Assembly (NCBI GenBank): GCA_944739405.2
Contig: OX123191.2
Coordinates: forward strand, 3,762,830-3,826,829
Direction: 5' to 3'
Length of the DNA: 64,000 nucleotides
Source: Euclidia mi
Taxonomy: Eukaryota > Arthropoda > Insecta > Lepidoptera > Erebidae
Shown: piece by piece, positions 22,806 to 32,625 of the stretch
How the letters are laid out: every line of letters begins with the position of its first letter
Numbering within the stretch: the stretch's first letter is position 1
The notes under the pieces: generated by a model
Databases searched by the model: none
Told to the model about the DNA's origin: nothing
What the model saw: the letters and a program-made list of their open reading frames with translations, nothing else
Translations under genes and position numbers: made by a program

Positions 22806-24130
22806 AGATATTTATTTTATAAATATTATAATCAATAACCACAGCGGGCTACCATGGTACAAACAATAGATATCCGCGGTAAAAAAATAAATAAATAACA
22901 CATTTTCACACATTGATGATTCGGCAAAAATATTTTAAAAGTTTGTATGAATATATGCATGAGAAATATTAATATTCGTCGAGTTATTTCTTAATGAACG
23001 AACGTATTTTCATACAAAGTAGACAGATAAAAAATGTGCATATTGTTTGTTATTATTGTTACATTTTTTTTCGACGGTACGCGAATCGCAAATATGTGCA
23101 ACACTTTAACTTTAGACCGGTTTGAGTTCTATTTGATCACAGTGTTTACTTTTTTTAGTGCAAACACGCAGTGCATTTATTTGATGAATACCTTTTTTAT
23201 ATTTTAATATTTTTTCAGCGGTTCGTAGTACATGGAAAATCTTTCATCTGTGGTTTCTGGGAAAATAAATATTTTATTTTAAGTGTTATTGAACATTCCC
23301 TGGTATTTTGTGGCTTCGACTAAAATGTTTCGATGAATAAATAAATTTTTTTGCTAGAAGTGTTAAAGCAAACAAACAAATATGTTTGGAGCCTATCGAG
23401 TCTAGTTCAAAGAGAATAATTTTAGTTAACATTATGTCATTATTTAAATTCTGGTTACACCCAACGGCGATTAGATATATTTGCAAAAAAATAATTAATT
23501 ATGTACCTTAATTCTACATTCTTTGGAATGTTTTTACAATTCATTTACTCCAACCACATTAAATACGCAAAACCGATGATGTGATTCTTTCTTTAAAAAA
23601 TATCTCTTTTATCGTCATACCCAAAACAGGAGGAGAAGTTAAGTTAAAAATAACCCAAATTCATGCATTATGATGTCAATAAACATGCAAGCGTTGTGTA
23701 CCAGCGTGGCATAGTACATTGCGTGCGACGCTGACTTACGTCTGTGTTGTTCCACGGATCGGAATCGATACGCGTAGTGCGTTTCTTGGTACGTACACTT
23801 TCTTGGGTTATTAGGGCAAAATATTAGGTTTTTCAGTTGCTTTTAATTATGAGACCTTAATATTTTTTAATTTTGATTTTTTAATAGTTAATATTTTGAC
23901 AATTAGGTATCACAAAAAGTATTCCATTAATAATATGTGCAAAGAATTGCGTTGTGATTGAGTGCTATTTGGAATAATATTAGTCATAATCGTCATCAAC
24001 AAACACAGATAATATTATGTGACCTTACTTGAAGGACATCTAAAATATACTACGCTGAAAATAATGTAAGAATATTATGGGTTCATCGACTATGATCACG
24101 GGATAAACCCATTCCTATTTTTATAGTTTC
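22806..24130. other. Intergenic DNA, nothing recognised
   Basis: AT-rich. The 66-codon minus frame at 23286-23486 has no recognisable domain and no gene is supported. Confidence 0.4.
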
Positions 24131-24132
24131 GC

Positions 24133-24905
24133 GAAACGAATCGACCGAAACAAACTTGACCGTCTTCTCAATAACTGCATTCGATTTATTTTCAATCTTC
24201 GCAAGTATGACCACGTGTCTACTTATCGTTCCCGGTTGAAGTGGCTTCCTATTCGTCAAAGACGCAGTCTGCGTGCTCTCGCTACTCTCTATTCCATCCT
24301 TATGTCTCCCAATACTCCCAACTATTTAAGTTCTTACTTTCAGTACTTATGCACCAACCACGATCGTAACCTTCGTTCATCTAATAACCTTCTCCTTCTC
24401 TGTCCTTCACATAGATCTTCTTTCATCCATTCTTCTTTTCCTACTCAAGCTATTCTTCTTTGGAATGACCTTCCTCTCGAAATCAGGACGTCCACTACTA
24501 GGTATCGCTTTAAGACAAAGGTAAAGCAGCTTTTATTGGCAAAGTTAGCAGAAGTATCATAACATCTAATTATATTTTAGGTACATATTTATTTATATAT
24601 GTATACATATAATGTATGTGTATGTAAGTATAAGTATGTGTATGTAGGTATATGTAAGTATGGGTATGTAAGTATATGTACTTATGCATTTCTATCTATG
24701 TATGTATGTATTATTATTATGATTTAATTTTGTTTAATGTATGCGCGTCCATTATATCTATTAAATATATGTTTAAGTCAAACTCCGCTTTTTAAAATAC
24801 ACCTACCATCAATCTCTGCACCACTCTAAGGTAGACTGGCAGAAAATGCCTAAGGCATTAAGTCCACCTTTATACGCTATGTGTGTATATAAAGTTAATA
24901 AATAA
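24133..24905 (+). pseudogene. LINE ORF2 C-terminus and complete 3' UTR
   Basis: The coding sense begins upstream of the ATG at about 24148 ('LLNNCIRFIFNLRKYDHVS') and stays open to 24562: 'LKWLPIRQRRSLRALATLYS', 'SSNNLLLLCPSHRSSFIHSS', 'AILLWNDLPLEIR'. This is the post-RT domain of the same LINE group as 21988-22670. The 3' UTR includes '(tatg)n'-like text and the phrase 'atgcctaaggcattaagtcc', ending in 'aataaataaat' at 24905. The copy is 5'-truncated but its last 130 codons are unbroken, so it is comparatively young. Confidence 0.75.
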
Positions 24906-24906
24906 A

Positions 24907-25294
24907 TTGCCGTGTGGTTGACGGCATAGAATACAAGTGTCACCACCCCCTATCTTCCCGTGGGTGTCGTAAGAGGCGACTAAGGGATAACACGATGCAA
25001 ATAACATCTTTGCGTTGAGACGGAAAACTCGACATCAAACCCTATACGACTGCCTCGTTGGTCTCGCGGCATAAATGTGCGCGTGTGATCGGGAGGTCCC
25101 GGGTTCGATTCCTGGGTCGGGCAGTGTTATTGGGTTTTTCTGTCACGAAATTCTCAGTAGCAGCACGGAGTCTGGAAATGTGCCCGGTACGGCAATAGGC
25201 TCGCCCCTTATTACGTGGGACTAAAGTATATCTGGCGAAAAGTGGGTGTAGAAATACACCTCTGCCTACCCCTTCGGGGATAAAAGGCGTGACG

Positions 25295-25337
<43 letters not shown>

Positions 25338-25340
25338 AAT
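24907..25340 (+). repeat. Composite SINE (GCCGTGTGG head fused to SINE-A)
   Basis: The left module, 24907-25047, has 'gccgtgtggttgacggca', 'cccgtgggtgtcgtaagagg' and 'ctcgacatcaaaccctata'. It joins at 25048 to a full SINE-A ('gactgcctcgttggtctcgc', B box 'ggttcgattcc', 'cggagtctggaaatgtgccc', 'ctaccccttcggggataaaa', 'ggcgtgacgat') and ends in (ATGT)n. The same junction occurs in the minus-strand copy at 48427-48775, so the fusion moves as a unit. Confidence 0.8.
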
Positions 25341-25434
25341 AAATCGCGAAAGAATAAAGTAAGTTTCGATAGAAAGTAACACTGCACAGGTTCCAGCCAA
25401 CATCTTATACCAAACAGTTAAAGGCGAAAAATAT

Positions 25435-25865
25435 ATGAAACATAGTGCATCACCGGGTTAGTAGCCGCTTGAGAGATTACGATCAATATGTGCTGTGCGT
25501 CGGGGCCGGCTCAGAAGGTACCGACATTTTTCTCGCTGTACGTGCGTGAAGTTGCCTGCGGCAGTGCAGTCACTTTGATTTTGTGTCACATACATCGCCC
25601 TGGGGCCCTTGATGTCGATTATTCCGGAAAATTTTAATAATTCTTAGAATTAATAGATTCGACCGCATAAAGTCTGGATGCAGGAGCATAACATATTTTC
25701 CCAGGTACATGGGTATAATACCACTAACTGCCAGATTCCGAGTTGACAACAGAAAAAAGCAATAATATCACAATTTGCTCCAACCGGGTATTGAACTCAA
25801 AACCAAATCATCCACTATCGATTACCGTTTCACCACAAACACTGACGCAGTCAACACCAATATAC
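25435..25865 (-). repeat. Unclassified moth repeat with tRNA-like head
   Basis: On the minus strand, a tRNA-like head (complement of 'gggtattgaactcaaaac' and 'gtttcaccac') is followed by a body that reads on the plus strand 'ggaaaattttaataattctt', 'catcgccctggggcccttga', 'cggggccggctcagaagg' and 'gagagattacgatcaatatg'. I recognise the text as a dispersed moth repeat but not its formal class. Confidence 0.45.
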
Positions 25866-26221
25866 AGATCATAACTACATTACACTCTTTCTTTGAGCTG
25901 TCATGTAGAAATACTTGGATTACATTATAAATTATAATATGCTGTTTCATCTTAAACTACTAAATATTAGTAGTTTATATATGCACAATTTTAGAATTCA
26001 TTGCAGCATCCGCTCAGTTGAAGACGTCTGCCAGACCTAATAAGATGTGTTGTTACAGACGATCTCGGGGAATTCACATAAAATATCATATCTTTGTCAT
26101 GAAATGTCAACTGCCATAATGTGCTGACCAAAACCAAAATGTACTCTATAAACATTTATACTTCTTAACTAACTATAAACCTTATTACATTCATATCATC
26201 ATTGTTTTGTTTTTCATGTGA

Positions 26222-26440
26222 GTGTGTGGCCAACTCTGGTGTCGGCGTTTTCAGACCGCTCTAAGGCCTCCGACATGGCCTAACGATCCTTATCCTTAGA
26301 CAAGGACCGGCAGCTTTACGTGCCCTCCGAAGCACGTTAGCACTCAGATGTAGATGCCACACACGGTCACCCATCCAAGTGGCGACCTGTGCAAGCGTTG
26401 CTTAGCTTTGCCGTCTGTTACGAATAGCAACTCAAGTCTC
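26222..26440 (-). repeat. 5S-rRNA-derived repeat (SINE3-like)
   Basis: The plus strand contains 'ggtcacccatccaagtggcg' and 'gcgttgcttagctttg'. These are the complements of 5S rRNA internal promoter text (box C 'ttggatgggtgacc' and box A 'aagctaagcaacg'). On the minus strand, 5S-like sequence is followed by an unrelated body ('gtgcttcggagggcacgtaa'). It is not a working 5S gene: only the middle of the RNA is recognisable. Confidence 0.65.
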
Positions 26441-26489
26441 GCTATGAGCGCTATATCATTAAAAGTAATCAATAAAAATATTTATTTTG

Positions 26490-26715
26490 TTATGTAGTAG
26501 TGCCTTGCTGATGTTCAGCATGAATAGGCGGGCTTGACCGGTGCAGTACTACACTGTCACAGAATTCATTTCTCACTCATATCTTTCTTCTCCTCCTATT
26601 TTTTTTCTCCAACGCAAAGGGCGACAGCGCACCAGTGATTCCACTAGTTTTGTGGGAGTCCATGGGTGGCGCTTATCGCTTACTATCAGGCGATCCATCT
26701 GCTCATTTCCTATAA
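26490..26715 (-). repeat. LINE 3'-end fragment, minus orientation uncertain
   Basis: The text 'gcttactatcaggcgatcca' with 'tctgctcatttcc' resembles the complementary tail of jockey/R1-type moth LINEs (compare 'ccatcaggcagcgtgaagtc' at 19240). It is non-coding and I give the class only provisionally. Confidence 0.4.
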
Positions 26716-26747
26716 CATAAGAAATCAGACTCAAGGCTTGCTGGTTT

Positions 26748-26940
26748 ATTGTTTAGTGACCTAACTAACTGCTAAGCTGTATACCGTGGATTCGATTCTC
26801 ACTCAAGAGATCTTTGTGTTATGAGCACGATTATTTGACTTGTGCCTACCTACTTAAATATGTCTTTTAAGAAGCACCACTTAAAAATACACAAGTAGGT
26901 AGGTATGTTTCTCAGCTATCTGGTTTCCATAGTCAAGCTA
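26748..26940 (+). repeat. SINE-B-like copy
   Basis: Head 'agtgacctaactaactgcta' with B box 'ggattcgattctcac', then 'gatctttgtgttatgagcac', matching the head-to-body order of SINE-B. The tail is degraded. Confidence 0.45.
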
Positions 26941-27499
26941 TACTTTGTTTGGTTTCAGATGATTATGAAAGAGTTGTTTGCATGCATGGCTATAAAAATA
27001 AAATTAGACAACGAAAACAGACCTCAAAAATATTTTTAAAATCGCTTCAGGAATACTCGAGCTTTGATGTAACAAATGTATAAAATAGAAACAGCTGAAT
27101 TGAGAATCTCTTCCTTTTTCGAAGTAGGTTAAAAGGTATGGCATTTTAAAGCATACAATTATTTGCTCTGTTATAACACTGACGTTGAATCAAGAATTCT
27201 ACTTTAGCACTTAAAAATATGCTTCTGCTTTTGATAGCTCCGTTTACGAGTGAGGTATTTTATAAGACTACTACATATATTTTATAACGATATATGCCCG
27301 AGTAAGCTATGGGCTTAAACAGCGGAGCTGTTTCTAAACGACATTAAACCTAGTTTAATATGCGAGGCATGGGTAGTATCAGCAATATTTATTTAAAATA
27401 TAGGTTTATTTATAAAAGCGTAAAGCCTTGTCGTTTTAATTTTTATGATTAACATAGTGCAAATCTGTCAGGGTGTAATATGATTTTCAACTAATACAA

Positions 27500-27655
27500 A
27501 ATCAACGCGCACAAAGAACACTTAGACACTACTACAACTTTACATTACTCGTGTCAGGATCGAACCTGTAATACTCGGCGCAGTTCTGAAACTTCTAAAC
27601 GGCGAGCCGACCGTTTAAACCCATACGCCATACGTAGTCACTCTATGTTGGTGTC
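27500..27655 (-). repeat. SINE-B-like copy, minus strand
   Basis: The B-box complement 'ggatcgaacct' lies at about 27560, and the A-box region complement ('ccgtttaaacccatacgcca') about 60 bp to the right. This spacing is longer than in other SINE-B heads. Confidence 0.4.
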
Positions 27656-27681
27656 TCATTCACAGATGGTAGATAATATTA

Positions 27682-27898
27682 TCTTAATATATAAAATCCA
27701 TGCGTTACTGACTGACTGACAGACACGCTACAGCCAAAACTATTGGGCGCAGGAAGCTGAAATTTGGCATGTATGTTCCTTGGGGATCGTAGGGGTGCAC
27801 TAATAGGGGATTTCCCGAAATTCCCGCAGGATTGGCCAAAACGGGTAAATTAAAAAAAAATGCAGGCGTAGCTGCTGGCGTCCTCTAGTATTATAATA
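27682..27898 (+). mobile_element. Non-autonomous Helitron, 217 bp
   Basis: It begins with TC after an A ('a/tcttaatatataaaatcc'), carries 'gactgactgacagacacgc', 'aagctgaaatttggcatgta' and 'gcaggcgtagctgctggcg', and ends in CTAG before a T. The A/T insertion boundary and the TC-CTAG ends are the Helitron hallmarks. No coding. Confidence 0.8.
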
Positions 27899-28144
27899 AA
27901 CATGACTTACGAAATATGAACGAAGAACGATATCCAGAGGGCCAATTCTCGTAATTGTTAAAAATGCATTGTTGATCTAGTGTCTGTGTTATAGTTATCT
28001 CATAGATGGTATTCTCCTAAATGAACTAATACTGGGATGATATCGTGACTAGATCCTTAATTAAACTACGTATCAACATTGTACTCTATGAGTCAAATAA
28101 GACTATCAGTATCAATCTGACATTAAATTAGCAGAATACCAATT

Positions 28145-28440
28145 GTGAGTGAGATGAAATGAAATGAATGAAATGAAAATTGTTTATTTTGACATACACG
28201 TATTATTACACACAAATATTACAAAGAAAGACAAAAAATACTAACAATTAAAAAAAAAAGAGAATAAAACAAAACAAAAAAAAAATATAATTAAAAATAA
28301 GAACAAAAAATTTACAAAAAGGAAGAAAAATAAACTTATAATAAATAGAGTAGTAAATGAAGTAAGATGTGTAGTCAGAATAGGACCCAGTTCGGCATAT
28401 TATGCCAGACGAACGCCTGGCGCCGATTTTCAACCAGGCC
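28145..28440 (-). repeat. Retroelement 3' end, minus strand
   Basis: A (ATGAA)-type repeat at 28150-28180 and an A-rich 3' UTR precede (on the minus strand) a coding-like scrap ending near 28440, where the complement of 'ccaggccctctagtgactca' lies. It resembles a 5'-truncated LINE, but I cannot name the clade. Confidence 0.35.
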
Positions 28441-29157
28441 CTCTAGTGACTCACGCATGTGATATCAAGGAAATAAATAATATACAGAATACAAAAGAAA
28501 TACAGAATTACACATATTATGTACTTATATTACGATTTTATTATAAATGATCAAAATCTAATCGCATTTAGTTCAAAATAGTAATAGGATAGTCCTTGAT
28601 AGTAAGTCATATGAATGAAACTATCAATTCTTGCAACTGATTCACATTACAGCTTCCTTATTCCTTTGCTTATAGATATAGCTACTAGTATTGTACATAT
28701 GGGATATAAGATGTGATCCTAGTAAGGTTCCTTGGATTACAAGATGTAAGCTTGCCCATATCTCGTCTGCGTGTATGGGTAAATATTATACGTGGCGATA
28801 TTGGATTTCGACCCGCGGTTCGCACAATCTTGCTGTGTTGTGAACTTTGATCTTGGGTAGATAGACCTTAAGACAGCTATTGGTTACAAGGTCTCCGACA
28901 CTACGAGTAATTACAAATGGTATTTATTTTTTATAAGCTGTCCGAATCTTTATATGTAGTTTAGTTTCAAGAGCAGTGGATTCTCAGCATCTTTTCATCT
29001 ATTTTACTTTCTTTAGGATGGAATATTAGAAAACGCTTTCTTAATAAGCGTTAAGGTTATGAAAGAAATCCGGTTTCATGTGTGTGATTTGGTAATTCTA
29101 CCTTCAGTAGTTAGGCTCTGCGATGATATGTCTAAAGTAGATACATGAAAATATATA
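28441..29157. other. Intergenic DNA, nothing recognised
   Basis: AT-rich, no supported frame, RNA or repeat. Confidence 0.4.
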
Positions 29158-29868
29158 TAATAATAATAATAATAATAATATATAACCGGAGCATGTTCAA
29201 CACTCACACAAACAGACTACACACACAGACATAACCAAATTGCCAATATTATACATCAAAACCTAGCACTTAAACATAACCTAATCCGAGACATAGACAC
29301 ACCATATTACAAATACAAACCACAGACTATCTTAGAAAATACTACACACAAGCTCTACTTCGACCGCGCTGTTCTTACAGACAAAACCATACACTATAAT
29401 AGACCGGACATAACATTAATCGATAAACACAAGAAAACTACATATCTCATAGACATAGCCGTTCCTAATACACACAACATACAAAAGACTATTACTGAGA
29501 AAATTAGCAAATATTCAGAATTGAAAGAAGAGGTAGCAAGGATATGGAACCAGAGCAAAGTTTACATAGTACCAGTAGTGATTTCTACCACTGGCGTCGT
29601 TCCTAAACATCTTCACCATAGCTTAAAGTTAATAGACCTCAAAGACAGCCTTTACATACATATACAGAAAGCTGCCATCTTAAATACTTGTAGGATTGTT
29701 CGCAAATTCATGTCACTTGACGAAAATGACACACCACAAATCACTACACCATAATCCCTACTCACTACACACTACATTTACTTGGTGTTTACCCGTAGAT
29801 AGTTGATAGTTAAAACCAGCTAAAAGGTGAGAAAAAGAAAAGAAAACCAATAATAATAATAATAATAT
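29158..29868 (+). mobile_element. Dong/R4-like non-LTR retrotransposon, 3' end in TAA repeats
   Basis: The copy is 5'-truncated. It starts directly in (TAA)n at 29158-29180 and ends in 'aaccaataataataataat' at 29849-29868, so TAA repeats lie on both sides. Dong-type elements are known for inserting into TAA repeats. The tail meets the complementary tail of minus-strand LINE-2 at 29869. The coding part is unbroken. Confidence 0.8.
29182..29754 (+). CDS. Dong-like ORF2 C-terminus with restriction-like endonuclease (partial)
   Basis: The frame is open without a stop from 29182 (first codon after the TAA repeat) to the stop at 29752-29754, about 190 codons. The first ATG is at 29709, so no initiation codon belongs to it; it is the 3' part of a longer ORF2. 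Motifs in order: 'TGACSTLTQTDYTHRHNQI', 'NIIHQNLALKHNL', 'RPDITLID', 'YLIDIAVPN', 'VYIVPVVISTTGVVPKHL', 'AAILNTCRIVRKFMSL'. PD and the D of 'IDIAV' fit a PD-(D/E)xK-type nuclease that nicks the insertion site. The RT is missing by truncation. The intact frame suggests a fairly recent insertion. Confidence 0.75.
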   Translation: MTGACSTLTQTDYTHRHNQIANIIHQNLALKHNLIRDIDTPYYKYKPQTILENTTHKLYFDRAVLTDKTIHYNRPDITLIDKHKKTTYLIDIAVPNTHNIQKTITEKISKYSELKEEVARIWNQSKVYIVPVVISTTGVVPKHLHHSLKLIDLKDSLYIHIQKAAILNTCRIVRKFMSLDENDTPQITTP

Positions 29869-30230
29869 CACTTTATTTCAGATACGGGGTCCATATTTCA
29901 AAAATTAATTACAAAAGAACATTATAATAAGTCAATCAGTAAGAAATTAAATTAAATAACAACTATATAACACGTACAATAACATAATCATTAGCATAAA
30001 AGTATAATAATATAAAATCATAGCATTTAAAACATTCGGCATAAAAGAAAATCACATTTACATAATAAAAACATAGAAAATAGTCAGCTGTAATAGGAGT
30101 CGATATAAAGAAACAATAGTTATAAAACAAATAAAAAACAAAAATAAAATCATACTGGTAAAATCATTCGTGATAAAAATTTAATAGGCATAATAATGAG
30201 GACATAACAAACAATAAATTCATTTACAAT

Positions 30231-31160
30231 TTATGTGGCAATTTTTAACCACTGTCGGTAAAAGTTGGTCATTAGTAATCTTTCGGATAGACTCTTAACA
30301 ATAGTATTCTTATACTTGTCAACCCTGGACATAAAATTCGCGACACGACTTCTCTGAATAGCCTCAAAAGAATTGACTCTCGCCTCAAAAAACATACCGG
30401 ACGCACTGCAACATCGTTTTAGTCCGTTTAACTGTCTAAAAATGTTATTATAGGCAACCCGAATACTATCGTGTGCTTTTTTGGTGTAGTTAGTCCATAG
30501 TTGACAAGTATAAAAAGTCTGACAAAATGCTCGAAATAGTGTTATCCTCACATCCGGGAGAGCTCTAGCAAACTTTCTGATGATCATGTTTCCCACCACA
30601 CATAAAGCTCTACGTTGACGCTCGATGTCTTTGTCGTCTTTTAAATTTGACGTAACAACGTGACCAAGGTACTTGAAGCTATCTACAATTTTTTTAGACT
30701 GACCATTGAGACGGACACATGGAACTATGTCGGGGCCTCTGCCAGACCTAAATATCACCATTTCCGTTTTCTTCACGTTGTAAGTGAGGTTATGTTGGAT
30801 TGCATATTTTTCACAAATCGAGATCAGCCACCTTAAGCCCTTAATCGAGGGGCTCTGCAGCACCATGTCATCAGCATAGCTCAAATTATTAACGTATCTG
30901 TTGTCTAATCTGCACCCTACCGGTGTGCTGCTCAGCTCCACGATCAAGTCATTTACGTAGAGGTTAAATAGGTCCGGCGAGGTTACCCCACCCTGCCTAA
31001 CACCACATGACAGTTTGTAGCTATTAGACAATTCCTGACCCCACCTGATGCTATTGACCTGATTCCGATACCAGTGCGTAAGCAGATCCACAGCATCACC
31101 CGGTGCACTGGTACGATGAAGTTTGTCCCAAAGTCGATCATGATTAAGTGTATCAAATGC
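30231..31160 (-). pseudogene. LINE-2 reverse transcriptase catalytic part and C-terminus
   Basis: The minus frame 31091-30231 (286 codons) reads 'LTHWYRNQVNSIRWG', 'GVRQGGVTSPDLFNLYVNDL', 'LSYADDMVLQSP' (both catalytic Asp kept), 'FKYLGHVVTSNLKDDKDIER', 'RRALCVVGNMIIRKFA'. It continues from the fragment at 31172-31960 but is cut from it by the inverted repeat at 31177-31225, then about 25 codons in this frame without ATG. The catalytic half alone is unbroken over 286 codons. Confidence 0.8.
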
Positions 31161-31171
31161 GCGGTTGAGGT

Positions 31172-32158
31172 CTAGAAAGCAGGGTGGGACAAGTGTATAC
31201 GCGATACACTTGTCCCACCCTGCTTATAGTAATTAACAATTTGTTTAAGTGAGAAAATCGCCATGTCAGTTGATACCTGCGGTCGGAAACCGAACTGTCC
31301 ATCGTCCATTGTTAAATAAGGCGTTAGAATTTTCTGTATGAGTCTTTCAAGCACCCTGGCCACTACTGTCGCCAGCGAAATGGGCCTATAGTTAGCCAAG
31401 CCCGAAACGTCACCCGTTTTATTTTTTGGAATGGGCACGACAACTGTGCGAATCATATCTGGAGAAGGGTAACAGTGCCGCAAGCATCGGTTGAAAAAAA
31501 CTGCCAATACCTCACAAACATACTGACCCCCATACAACAGGTGTTCTATGCTAAGTCCGTCGTGACCCGGTGACTTCCCACGCTTCATGTTACGTAATAC
31601 AAACACGACATCTTCAGATGTTATTGTTACACTTGTTTGAGTAGGCACTAACCTGTCTGACTCCCTAATACGTGTACTATCCCTGATTTGATTGCTATTA
31701 TCGATATTGAAATTGTTTCGAAATAAATTTGCTATCCTTTTTCCGTTTTCTTCACCCTCAATATTAATAGGCATGCTATTCTTACTCTCAAGTTTCTTTG
31801 TTTCCTTCCAAAATTGCGTAAAGTTACCTGCAGCCTGATGTCTAGCAAGAACCTCCATTTTAATTTTTTGTTGGTTATTCTGTACGTATTTAACCGCTGA
31901 CTTGAACTCCCTTCTAGACTGCGACATGATCGTAATACAATCCCGACCGTGACTTTTCACAGGAAACCCACTGGAGAAAGCATTGCCGTGCCTTTACATG
32001 TAACTCCCGGATATGAAAATTCCAACCTACAAGCTTTTTCCTACATGTTTTGTTAATTGCACTTTGGTCAGCCGAATATTGCATTATGTTTATAATTTTA
32101 GAATACATAATATCTATTTGCATACAATGACCACCATTTCTACATGGACCGACAACCT
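31172..32158 (-). pseudogene. LINE-2 linker and RT N-terminal part
   Basis: Frames 32123-31914 and 31960-31172 together read 'KIINIMQYSADQSAINKTCR', 'GWNFHIRELHVKARQCFLQW', 'AAGNFTQFWKETKKLESKN', 'RNMKRGKSPGHDGLSIEHLL', 'VVPIPKNKTGDVSGLANYRP', 'DGQFGFRPQVSTDMAIF' and 'NYYKQGGTSV'. After 'GGTSV' the frame is destroyed by an inverted copy of its own last 22 bp. A frameshift near 31940 joins the two frames. Confidence 0.75.
31177..31225. repeat. 22-bp-arm palindrome inside LINE-2 RT
   Basis: Arms 31177-31198 and 31204-31225 ('aagcagggtgggacaagtgt' + 'at' and its complement), loop 'acgcg'. One arm is the natural coding text for 'KQGGTSV'; the other is an inserted inverted copy that breaks the frame before the expected '(C)FLDLNRAFD' block. 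Confidence 0.95.
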
Positions 32159-32350
32159 GACATATAGAATCACTTTTTTTTTTTTGGTATCGAGTTGGAA
32201 AATCCTCATGGAGTCCCTCCGCCCCGGGGGAAGGACGAAGGGGACTGTCAGACTCTTACTGACTAAAAACCAACCCGTGTTCCTCATGTACCCGTGTGTC
32301 GGAGGGTAGGGATTCGCATAGGCATTCGTCACTACCCCCCGACGGGTATT

Positions 32351-32424
32351 GGCCCGCCAGATGGCCAGGCGGGCCCCGAACAGAACCCCCTTGGCGGCGG
32401 ATGAAGGTGTTGGGCTCCGCCGCC
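32351..32424 (-). other. Two adjacent hairpins (D, E) of the structured retroposon
   Basis: Stem D: 'ggcggcgga' 32393-32401 with 'tccgccgcc' 32416-32424 (9 bp). Stem E: 'ggcccgcc' 32351-32358 with 'ggcgggcc' 32368-32375 (8 bp). Both are perfect and GC-only or nearly so. They lie between the duplicated hairpins and the poly(A) tail. Confidence 0.85.
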
Positions 32425-32436
32425 AAAACACTCAGC

Positions 32437-32495
32437 GGCCGCAGAGGATAGGGAGGACGGCAACGCAACACCGCATCTCCTCTTCCTCTGCGGCC
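32437..32495 (-). other. Hairpin A of the structured retroposon
   Basis: A 12-bp perfect stem, 'ggccgcagagga' (32437-32448) with 'tcctctgcggcc' (32484-32495), then a smaller stem 'gagga'/'tcctc', then an apex 'cggcaacgcaacaccg' (32458-32473) that can close with 3 bp. The apex is identical in hairpin B. Confidence 0.9.
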
Positions 32496-32528
32496 CCACC
32501 GCGACGCAACGATGGTGCGCCTCCATTT

Positions 32529-32587
32529 GGTCGCGGGAGATAGGGCGCGCGGCAACGCAACACCGACACGCCTCTCCTCCCGCGACC
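32529..32587 (-). other. Hairpin B, duplicate of hairpin A with a compensated stem
   Basis: An 11-bp stem, 'ggtcgcgggag' (32529-32539) with 'ctcccgcgacc' (32577-32587), inner 'ggcg'/'cgcc', and the same 16-nt apex (32550-32565) as hairpin A, also preceded by the shared 'atagggcg/atagggag'. Compared with A, four stem pairs differ on both strands in a compensating way (C-G to T-A, A-T to G-C twice, G-C to A-T). Confidence 0.9.
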
Positions 32588-32596
32588 GCACCCGAC

Positions 32597-32625
32597 TGCG
32601 AGGGACAGAAGAACTGTCCCTCGCA
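32597..32625 (-). other. Hairpin C of the structured retroposon
   Basis: 12-bp perfect stem 'tgcgagggacag' / 'ctgtccctcgca' with a 5-nt loop 'aagaa'. A shorter 5-bp stem (ccacc/ggtgg, 32739-32755) lies near the element's 5' end. Confidence 0.9.

Noticed and set aside
26340..26420. Functional 5S rRNA gene
   Set aside because: Only the middle of 5S is recognisable and the flanks are unrelated to 5S ends.
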